From Lantana camara (Eukaryota > Streptophyta > Magnoliopsida > Lamiales > Verbenaceae), in NCBI GenBank assembly GCA_037501455.1, contig CM074859.1:91160894-91224893 (forward strand): a stretch of DNA of 64,000 nt, given 5' to 3'. The notes below the pieces were generated by a model, which was given only the letters and a program-made list of their open reading frames with translations, did not search any database and was not told the origin of the DNA. The translations under genes were made by a program, and so were the position numbers. How positions within the stretch are numbered: position 1 is the stretch's first letter; each line of letters begins with the position of its first letter. Positions 56,187-64,000 of this stretch are shown here, one piece after another.

Positions 56187-58128
56187 TGTTAGGAATAGTG
56201 CCCTAGAAAGCCGATTGTATATCCGCTTTGTGTTTTTCCTTATTGTAATCACAGACAATCTTTGAATGAAATAACGAATTGAGGCAACACTTCTTTATAT
56301 GCTCTTGTTTGATATGCGTTTACTTTAGCTGTGCATGTATGAGAACTCCCATAATCCTGATGACTTTAGGACTCTACCATTTAGGTGAAATGGTTCATGA
56401 AACGAGCCCTATATCACATAAGTCATGATTAGTAAAATACTCCAAGCCGATGAGTCCTACAGACAGTGGGAGTGTCAACTTGACTCCTCTAAGGCTTGCT
56501 TGTGGGATCACGCCCTTAAGAAGGACCACCTTGTTTCATGGAGGTGCAAAGTGTATAGTTGATACGTGCGTGATACATGAGGGTGCTTACTTTAATAAGT
56601 AAGTTCACTGAGGTGCCCCGTGTGAGAACATTCCTAAATGGGAAAGGAAGTTTCTATTTCAGGAAATGGAAACTTCCAGATTAGGAAATATCTCACGAGT
56701 CATTGATGTGATTAATTGATCCTTAGACTTGAGGTTCCTTCTCACTTTATGAGTTAACTCTGTAGTCTTAGGTATAAGCTTTAAAGGGTGTCGCCTTAGA
56801 CAACTGATTCAAGGTTTATGCTGGGGCTGCACAAGTGATTCATGAAAGTGAATGAGAATCAAGAAAGGACCTACACTTGCATTTGCAAGGTGATCTCTTA
56901 TTGTGTAAGTCATTCATATGCCATATGGAGTCCTTGGCCAAGGCAGTAGATCAAGACATCAAGAAAAGGGTTTCTTGGATTGAGATCAAATGGATATGAA
57001 ATGCACTTAGCTTTAAGACCGGATTATTAGGGTTCTAATTATTCCCTTACCCTAGATCTTGGTTGAGAGATAGTAAGTAGGAGGATTGTATCTCACATGA
57101 ATCAATGACTTAAAGGTTCTGTCGAATCCGAACATTCCAATTCAGCTAGGGGTTAAACACCTGTTGCTAGACTATGGTCGTTTAATCTGTGGACTGATTA
57201 ATTAATTAGTGAATTAATTAATTAGGGTCACTGCTAATTGAATTGAGAACCTAGAGGGTCACACACAACAACTTGGTTACAAGAGTTGAGGCTTGAAAAT
57301 GATTAAACGAGTTAGTCGGGCCAAGAGGGTTCCACACGTGTGAAGTCACACGTGTGGCTCACGTGAGTGACACGTGTCACTGTGACACGTGTCACACACG
57401 TGTGTATATATATATATATATATGTTAAATAATTAATTAGTTAATTATTTAATAGACTTTGGTTTAATTTTGAATTAAAAAAGAAAGTCTAATTTTGGAG
57501 AAAATAATCTAGTTAATTAATTATGAATTAATTAATTAGATAAAAATAAGTTATTTATTTTTATAATAAATAAAGTATAAAATTATCCAAAAATAGTTTG
57601 GATATTTTTAGCTCTCTTAAAAGTTGACTAGAATTAGAATTCAAAGTCAAAGTTGGAAAATACTTGATGATCAAGTAATAGGAGAGAGAGGAACCAAATC
57701 CTTTCCCAACTAGGATTTGGATCGGCACCCTCTCTCTATAAATAGGGGAGCTCGAGCTCCTTATGGAGCTAATGGACAATTCTTGGTTCATGTGTTGAAC
57801 ACCTTCCTTTCTCCAAGATTAAATTAAACCCTAGGTTAAGCCTAAACACTAACTAGAGAACTAGCATCCTTACTAGTTAGATTGTGATCAAGTTGGTGGA
57901 CTTTCTCTAGAGACTTCAAGTTAGAAGTTTGAAGATTCGAGCTTTACCAAGGAGAGGGGATCAAGCCGATTGAAGAGCGTTCTTGGGTGGCTTGAAACGC
58001 TTCAAGAAAGAATAAAAGAAAAGTAAGTTTTCTATCTTTACGAATTTGGTTACACGATTGCGAGTTCAAGGTCCTTTTGTTGGGAAAATTTTTAAATTCC
58101 GCTGCTTTCTGATTCGTATTTTCCAACA
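56187..58128 (+). repeat. Copia C 3' LTR (1942 bp)
   Basis: Near-identical to 48039-49976; four bases longer through two extra TA units at about 57405-57423. Followed by GACAC (58129-58133). Confidence 0.95.
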
Positions 58129-58133
58129 GACAC

Positions 58134-60915
58134 GACTGTGGAGATAGAAGAGATGTCCTTAGAGGGGGAATCCCGCGATCAAGGGGGGGATGCCTCTGCT
58201 TCAGGTGTTGAGCCAGGGCCCCCAAAGGGGAAAAAGAAGAAAGGACAACAAAAATGCACAAAGTACTATCATGAGTTTAGGGCTGAAGTATTTGGGTCGA
58301 AGAGAACAACGGCCCTGAAAAGATTGACCGGGTGGAGGGATTTGGACACGGACTGCGAAGTTTATACCCCCAACCCTGATGAGCACATGGGAGCACCGCC
58401 GGAGGGATGCATCGCCATGTCCCTGTAGGCGATTGAATACGGGTTCAGGCTTCCCCTCTCCCCTTTCCAAGTCGCACTGTTCAATCATCTTCAAATCAGC
58501 CCTATTCAACTGCTTCCAAACGGGCACGCAATGATAACGGTCTTCAGGACTCTAATGAAGATCCTGGGTCAGGTAGAGTGCGTGGAGCACTTTGCTGAGT
58601 TATTCGTGGCTTCCGTCGACTCAGCGGCTTCCCCTAACAGAAGGGGGTTCGTGAAGCTCCAATCTCGCTCGGGGAACAAGATCTTCGAAACAGAGAAAGC
58701 TTCCCATGGAGTGGACTGGAAGAAGAAATTTGTCTTCTTGAAGTATAAGGGTGGGAGGAACGGACTAAAGCACACCTCCTGGAATGATGTTGCCCAAGTC
58801 CGGTTGGAAAGAGGTCCGGTGCGTTGGCCCAACACCCTGCTGGCTGCTTTGAGAGAGGTGCATCCGCTGGATACTGGGATCTTCACAAACACGCACCTGC
58901 TGATAAACCTAGGGTTGGCTCCGGGTACAAAGAGAGACACATTGATTTCAGAATGGGTAACTACACCCTCAATCCCCTTAGGCTAAGCACGTTCCCGTCC
59001 CTATCTCCAACCTTTTCCTTTCCATTTCATGCTCTATTTCTTCTGTTGACCCCATTTTCTTCCTTTGTTCAGGATCGATAATGGCGAGTGGACGAGCCAG
59101 AGCTTTGGATCGCCTTCTGAAGAAGAAACAGGCCGAGGAGGCCAAGAAAATTGCTGAGGGGAAGACGGCGGGCCCAACTCCCTCTGTCCAAGAGATAGCC
59201 CAGGCAGAGGGCTTGACAGAGGCTGACTCCTTTGCGAAGATCGCCGTCGTGGAGAGAGCGGCCGGGCAAAGGTGGGCGGATGCCCATATCCCCACGGCGG
59301 GGGAGGAGACGGATGCTCAAGGGGCTGCCTGGGTCCCACCAGAGACAGATGCCCCTGCTCAGGTCCCAGAAGATATGGCTGCCCGCCCTTCGAAACATAA
59401 GGGCAAAGTGGTCATGTCGGCTGGGCGACCGGAGGCGGACTCAGAGAGTAACTCTGGGTCGTTTCCTTTGGAAGTGCCAAAAGGCAAGTGCTCACAGAAA
59501 AGGAAGGGCAGGGACGACCCAGAGGATGGGGCCCCCCTCAAGGCGAGAGAGAACTCCATTCCAGCCAGCCGGCAGGTGGGTTCCCCCTACACTCCATCCC
59601 GGGACTTCCCCCGGCTTTACTATGCTGCGAGGGGATTATGAGTCCCCATCTTTGAGGGGCCCAAATATCCCTTCGGCGTCTCGGAGTTCAAGGCGGATGG
59701 GATAGAGAGAAGGGTTACGACCGGGATGGTCGACCAGGACGTGTTGGGGGCCACCTATTACTCTCTGCAAACCGCTGCAGGCCACCAAGAACTGGCCAAG
59801 GAAAGCAATGCGACGCTTTCCTACAACAAAATTGGCTTGTTGAATGCGGTAGGGGTTTTCACTTTACATCTTTTGGTTCGATCTTTCCTTAATTTCCCTT
59901 TTAATTTTTCCCCTTTTATTTTTCCTTTCAGTTGACCGTGAGAGAGTACCAGTCCACCATGCGACTGGAGTTCGCCGATGAGGCCCGTCGCAAGCTACTG
60001 GCGGAGAGGGCTGAGGTATTGCAGGAGAAAAGCTAGAAAGATGAGGCGACAAAGTTATCCAAGGAGTTGGAAGATGCCCGGAAGGCATACACGATGAAAT
60101 TGGACAAGATGGACAAGGTTGTGAAGGATTCCCTCAAGGAGAGGTCCGCCTTAGAGAAAGAGCTGGGGCAGCTCAAGGCGGCAAATGAGGAGCTACAGAC
60201 TGGGGTTGCTAAGAGGCAGAGTTTGCTTGATGTGGCAGAGAAGAAAACTGAAGCCGCGTACGCTAAAGGCAAGCAGGATGGGTGGAAGGATGGTTTCGTG
60301 GAGGGGCAGAGAGACGGGACCAAGACGACCTTCTGGACCGTTGAGAAACTGCTACTGCAGATAAAAGATAGCGCAGTGGCGGAGTTTCTTCGATCCAAGG
60401 TGTTTGACACCGTCTCCGACACTCTGGGAGTGTCCGACATAGAAACAGGGTTTATGAGGGCCTTGTCCCAAATTCATCTCTATCATCCGATCCCCTTTGA
60501 TCTTTTAAGCGACCCGCACAAACTTAATGCTGCCAATGGGTACATCCCCAAGACATTGCCAGAGGAATTCATGGCCCGTGTCGTTTTTGAAGAGGGGCCA
60601 AATCAGGCGGAGGCGGACGGCGAGGGGGATGATGAGGAACCGGATTGGAGCCAAGTTTCCTATGGCTGGGCTGTGGAATGGGCGGAATCCCAACTTGACA
60701 AGCACCTAGCGGCGGAAGTGGAGCTGTCAGGGCCTGTAGACCTGGAGAAGGCCAAAGAAATCTTGTTGGCCGCCTACGTTCCTTCTAGTAGTGGGTCGAA
60801 GGAAGATAACCTATTAAACGCAAACCCAAACGGCCCTGCCTTGGCAATCCCTCCGTTGGGAACTCTTCCTCCTGCCATTGAAGAAGCTCCCCTCGCTGAA
60901 GTGCCTCACCCTCCG
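58134..60915 (+). pseudogene. Antisense ORF of the gypsy element, central segment (PF04195-like and coiled coil)
   Basis: Continues the frame broken at 48038. After an acidic and Lys-rich stretch comes a segment typical of plant proteins labelled putative gypsy-type transposon (PF04195): YGFRLPLSPFQVALFNHL, GKGQ-like loops and a KKKFVFLKYKGG block. Later follow a Lys/Glu coiled coil (RLLKKKQAEEAKKIAEGK), Pro-rich linker and a second coiled coil at about 60040-60260. Two introns have good sites: 58957-59072 and 59849-59931 (the second keeps frame). Stops at 58426-58428 (TAG), 59638-59640 (TGA, probably from CGA) and 60034-60036 (TAG, probably from CAG) show decay. The function of this antisense protein is unknown. 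Confidence 0.72.
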
Positions 60916-63231
60916 TGTAACACCCGAAACGCAAAGGTGCCACATCCCCCGCACTATAGCTCAGTCCACATATGAAACGGACAATCCATACATGAACTAA
61001 GCCATAGCGAATGGGTGACAAGAAACAAAGACTAACTAGCTAGGCGGGACTAACCCCAAACCAATTACCAAAATGCAAAAAGGAATAAACATAATCCTGC
61101 CATTCACGAGCATTTATCAAGTAATCTAAAACTGACATTACATATCAATACATTATCATCTCTCAAATACATAACATTTCATATAAACCAAAATAACAAT
61201 ACATATGCAACAAGGTAGAATGGACACGTGCTAGACCCGAAAAGAAAGACTTGACTCGACACCAATCCCGCCTGTCACACAACCTACAAAACTGAAAGGT
61301 GAGGTGTCAGTCTACCACAGACTGAGCGAGGGGCATAATAGATATAAGCGCAGATAACATGCAAATAACCTCGGATAAGGTTTTATAACAGAAATCAATA
61401 TAGGTTTAATAACAACATAGAGCTCGCCCGAGATTACAACTATCAGATTTAACAATTAATCAGTTTCAATTAATCAGTCAATCAATCAGTGGCCCGACGA
61501 GTGAGGGCAATTCTCCAACCTTACTCCGACAGTGTACAATCACGATACTTTTAGTTAATTAATTAAGTGATCAAGCAATCTATTTACAGTGCACAATTAA
61601 CAGTTTCAGTCCATCATTCTTCCTCCGGGTGATGGTGGGTTTGCAAGACCCGATCCATCCACGGTAAACACGGTGTACGTCAGGAACATGACTCCCATGT
61701 ATGGGACTCCTTCCTCCACCAAACCTCCTGGTGGATTCAGGGTTCATCCCCACGGTTGAGAGGAGTGTAAGAGTTACCCGTCAGCCCCTGCTTTCCCGGT
61801 TGGCTCAAACACTCACTCTCGGGCCCATAATGCACGATACAATATACTCGCCCAAAACACGATCAATCAATACAGTACAATTCAGTAAATCAGTTGAAAT
61901 CAAAAGAGTTTGGAAAACTATAGATATATATATACCTTTTGGCTTAAAACATCACATAGGGTTGTAATGGTCCTATATATCTAGAAATTAAACCTCACCT
62001 GTACTGACAAAATAAAGAGAAAGACACGGCCTAAGAAGCCCACTCCACGTCATTGGTGTGTTGGTCTGTGCAGCAAAGACAAGTGTACATAAGACACGAC
62101 TCAAATGAACCAATTAGGACGGACGGCGTAACATGACGTGCAATAACAAGAATGGACAATTATCAAATGTCATGATCTTACTTAAGCATAAAACAAGCAT
62201 ATAATAACACGTATAGTAGCATGAAACCAAAATATGCATGAAACAGAGTGTGACACGCCCGTGTCACAAATATACACTAAGCCGTGACACCCCCGTGTCA
62301 CAGTACAGCGGCAAAATGCATGCGAACAGAAGGTGACACGCCCGTGTCACCAAAACAAAGCAATCCGTGACACCCCCGTGTCACGGTACAGAAAAACCAG
62401 ACCACCAACAATGCACCCCCGTGTCACGCTGAAAGAGGGAAATGTGACACGCCCGTGTCACGTACGCAAAAGAGAAAAAACAGAGCAGTTATGCAGGGGA
62501 AGCACGAAATAACCCACAAATGCTCACTTAACCATCTCCAAATGCATATAAATCATGAAATAAACATACTAACATACTTATAGTTCAATAATAACTCCAA
62601 TAAACACTTAAATCCATGCTTAATCATCAAGATCAAACCCATACATGAACTCATGCTCCAAGCTAATAAACTTCATAATATGTACATCAAATGCAAGCTA
62701 AAATCATATGATCATGCTTTCACCAAGTAAAACACATTTAGGCAAGCTCAAACCATAAACCTATTCTCATATATATGCAAGAATTCATATAAATCTCCAA
62801 GGTTACCTTAAATGAAAGAAATAGAAGAAAAGAGATGGAGATATGATGATGATGATGCTTCTAATCCACAACTCCTTCACAATGAAAGCTTGAATTGGAT
62901 GAAATCCCTTCTTCTCTTGGTAGGGTTTTTGGATCGGTAAAAGGGAGAGAGGGAAGGGATCAAGTGTGTAATGTTTGTATGCAATCAAGGAGATATATGC
63001 TAGATATTATATAACTAAGCACACTTTGCAATTTAATCCCTCCAAAACGTAAGTCATGCAATTAAGTTCACACTCATGGAAAAATGATCAATTAAGTCCA
63101 AGGCTATTTCATGCAATTAAGTCCCCAAATTAAGAAAAATGATCAATTAAGTAATTAAACAATTAGGTCATAATTGGCAATTATTTCACAATAAATCACA
63201 TATTGCATAATTGAAAGATTGGGGCGTTACA
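60916..63231 (-). mobile_element. Solo gypsy LTR, TSD CTCCG
   Basis: A 2316-bp unit from TGTAACACCCG to GGGGCGTTACA, flanked by CTCCG (60911-60915 and 63232-63236). It is the uninterrupted relative of 8448-18532. Comparison with the oriented gypsy at 487-7131 (shared block around CTCAGTC/TGACACCTC) indicates minus orientation. No coding sequence; the open stretch 61701-61967 is not a gene. Confidence 0.88.
62250..62461 (-). repeat. Array of six GTGACAC-N4-GTGTCAC palindromes
   Basis: Units at 62250-62267, 62284-62301, 62333-62350, 62367-62384, 62413-62427 (left arm partly lost) and 62444-62461. Arms are GTGACAC and GTGTCAC around GCCC or CCCC. Start-to-start spacing is 31-49 bp. Confidence 0.9.
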
Positions 63232-63236
63232 CTCCG

Positions 63237-63293
63237 GCTCCGGCAAATGAACCAATCCCTGAAGCTGTAGATCCTCCCAGCTCCAATGCTTGA
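63237..63293 (+). pseudogene. Antisense ORF of the gypsy element, 3' end
   Basis: After the solo LTR and its CTCCG duplication the frame continues for 18 codons (ending DPPSSNA) to TGA at 63291-63293. The frame is the one left at 60915, which confirms the insertion interpretation. Confidence 0.75.
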
Positions 63294-63804
63294 TTTTGCA
63301 AGGAAGATGTAAATTTTTATCTGTAATTTCTTTCTGCGTCTCTTTTGTAAGTCTCCGGGGCCTGACCCATTTTTATGAATGAGAATTGAAGGTTTTCTTC
63401 AAATTTTGTGTTGCTGAAATGTTGTTACCTAGGTTTTTGGCTTTGTTGACATAGATAGCAACTAGTGATTTCTAAACGGAGCACGACTTTAGGAAAATTC
63501 TTCCAAGTACTGGGTCGAAATGTATTTTCGTCATAGGTCGCCATGAGCTATCACTTTGTTGACGTGGTCTCTTTTGACTTATGTTTGTCGGGGGGGAGGG
63601 GTTGGCACCCCATCCCAAGGCATTGATAGTGTATCGAATGCGCTTTCTGTATTCAAATTCTAATCGTAATCCCAGACTAACTGGTGCACTAAACATTCAG
63701 ATTAACTGAAAATAAAAAGGCACTCAGATTGACCAACGATACTTTTTATCACGGGACATAAGCTGAAAAGAGTACAAAGCGGCACTTACAACTCAGAAAA
63801 ACTT
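63294..63804. other. Spacer between convergent antisense ORF and Pol
   Basis: About 0.5 kb between the two convergent gene ends. Probably holds the 3' untranslated region of the antisense transcript (AATGAG near 63380). An AAGTACTGGGTCGAAAT sequence recalls the solo LTR at 41538-42241. Confidence 0.5.
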
Positions 63805-64000
63805 TTAAATGTAAAACTTCTTGAGGTTATGTGCGTTCCAAGATCTGGGGATGGTATTTCCCTCCAAATCCTCAAGGTGATTAGCTCTGTTGCGCCCCAC
63901 CTCAGCAATGTAGTATGGGCCTTCCCATTTGGGCTGTAACTTGCTCACATGTTTTGTCACTTCCACCTTTTTGAGGACTAGGTCGTCGATTTGAAAGACG
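63805..64000 (-). CDS. Gypsy Pol C-terminal end (integrase tail), partial
   Basis: Minus strand, 65 codons to the TAA at 63807-63805, open at the right edge. The sequence LVLKKVEVTKHVSKLQPKWE, then GPYYIAEVGRNRANHLEDLE and RSWNAHNLKKFY, is the conserved C-terminal end of plant Ty3/gypsy integrases of the Tat/Athila type. The catalytic parts lie outside the window, so whether this Pol is intact is unknown. Confidence 0.88.
   Translation of the reverse strand, partial: VFQIDDLVLKKVEVTKHVSKLQPKWEGPYYIAEVGRNRANHLEDLEGNTIPRSWNAHNLKKFYI

Larger units (their letters stand above)
48039..58128 (+). mobile_element. Copia C: complete, young Ty1/copia retrotransposon
   Basis: A 10.1-kb element with 5' LTR (48039-49976), primer site, 2.3-kb leader, one uninterrupted Gag-Pol frame, polypurine tract and 3' LTR (56187-58128), flanked by GACAC. 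By eye the LTRs differ by about nine substitutions and one (TA)2 length change over 1.94 kb, about 0.5 percent. It is inserted in the antisense ORF of the gypsy element. Copia A, copia B and the solo LTR at 9093-11050 belong to the same family. All parts needed for autonomous movement appear intact. Confidence 0.96.
47336..64000 (-). mobile_element. Large Ty3/gypsy element (Tat/Retand type), partial, with antisense ORF
   Basis: The Pol tail is on the minus strand at 63805-64000 and continues past the right edge. Beyond Pol, in the 3' region, lies an antisense gene on the plus strand (47626-63293). Additional ORFs in this position and orientation are known from Tat-lineage elements such as Retand and Grande. 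The element is split by copia C and by a solo gypsy LTR. Its own 3' LTR cannot be found at the left, so the left boundary is approximate. Confidence 0.65.

Noticed and set aside
62250..62461. Possible CRISPR-like array because of regularly spaced palindromic repeats
   Set aside because: Repeats are 18 bp with variable, partly related spacers, lie in a plant LTR with a clear target duplication, and no associated genes exist.

Overview
The window looks like repeat-rich nuclear DNA of a flowering plant, most likely a eudicot. The evidence is Ty1/copia and Ty3/gypsy LTR retrotransposons of plant type, Helitron termini, intron-bearing remnants of a plant meiotic HORMA gene and of a plant UPF0047 (YjbQ-like) gene, and one small plant-type gene. 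There is no bacterial or organellar gene content. The species cannot be named from sequence alone. Only two coding units look intact: a copia Gag-Pol at 52250-56170 and an 82-residue gene at 31948-32196 (minus).

Layout. 1-20400 is a minus-strand copia element (copia A) broken by two gypsy insertions with clear 5-bp target duplications. The first, 487-7131 (TSD GATGG), is a gypsy with a 4-kb LTR. The second, 8448-18532 (TSD CTCCA), is a gypsy LTR that itself holds a truncated inverted LTR, a solo copia LTR (9093-11050, TSD TTGTG) and a defective copia (copia B). 20400-22490 holds tandem duplications and a nested terminal-inverted-repeat element carrying GC-rich gene-like fragments. 23251-27066 holds two neighbouring intron-containing pseudogenes, an ASY1/HOP1-like HORMA gene and a UPF0047 gene. 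27250-31110 has decayed LINE- and MULE-like fragments and short tandem repeats. 31948-33688 is the small gene, with a very young mini-LTR retrotransposon (two apparently identical 493-bp LTRs) about 190 bp upstream of its TATA box. 33705-35690 is a long degenerate minisatellite whose open frames are artefacts. 36273-42241 holds three minus-oriented solo-LTR-like units and an inverted-repeat element. 42592-46897 has multiple Helitron 5' and 3' ends. 47336-64000 is part of a large gypsy element of Tat/Retand type: the last 64 codons of Pol lie on the minus strand at the right edge, and a plus-strand antisense ORF with its own TATA box and introns runs from 47626 to 63293. It is split by the young copia C (48039-58128, TSD GACAC) and by a solo gypsy LTR (60916-63231, TSD CTCCG).

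Recurring theme. Several unrelated LTR families here carry arrays of short imperfect palindromes: six CACGTG G-boxes in the copia LTR, six GTGACAC/GTGTCAC units in one gypsy LTR, GGAAC/GTTCC-type and GGTCG/CGACC-type units in related gypsy LTRs, and about thirteen GAGAGA/TCTCTC units in another gypsy element. The copia 5' leader also has four spaced copies of a CACGAGTCGTGGG-like motif shared between two diverged copies. These arrays, the antisense ORF with its own promoter, and the mini-LTR element beside a live gene are the points most worth following. I see no wholly new multi-gene system.
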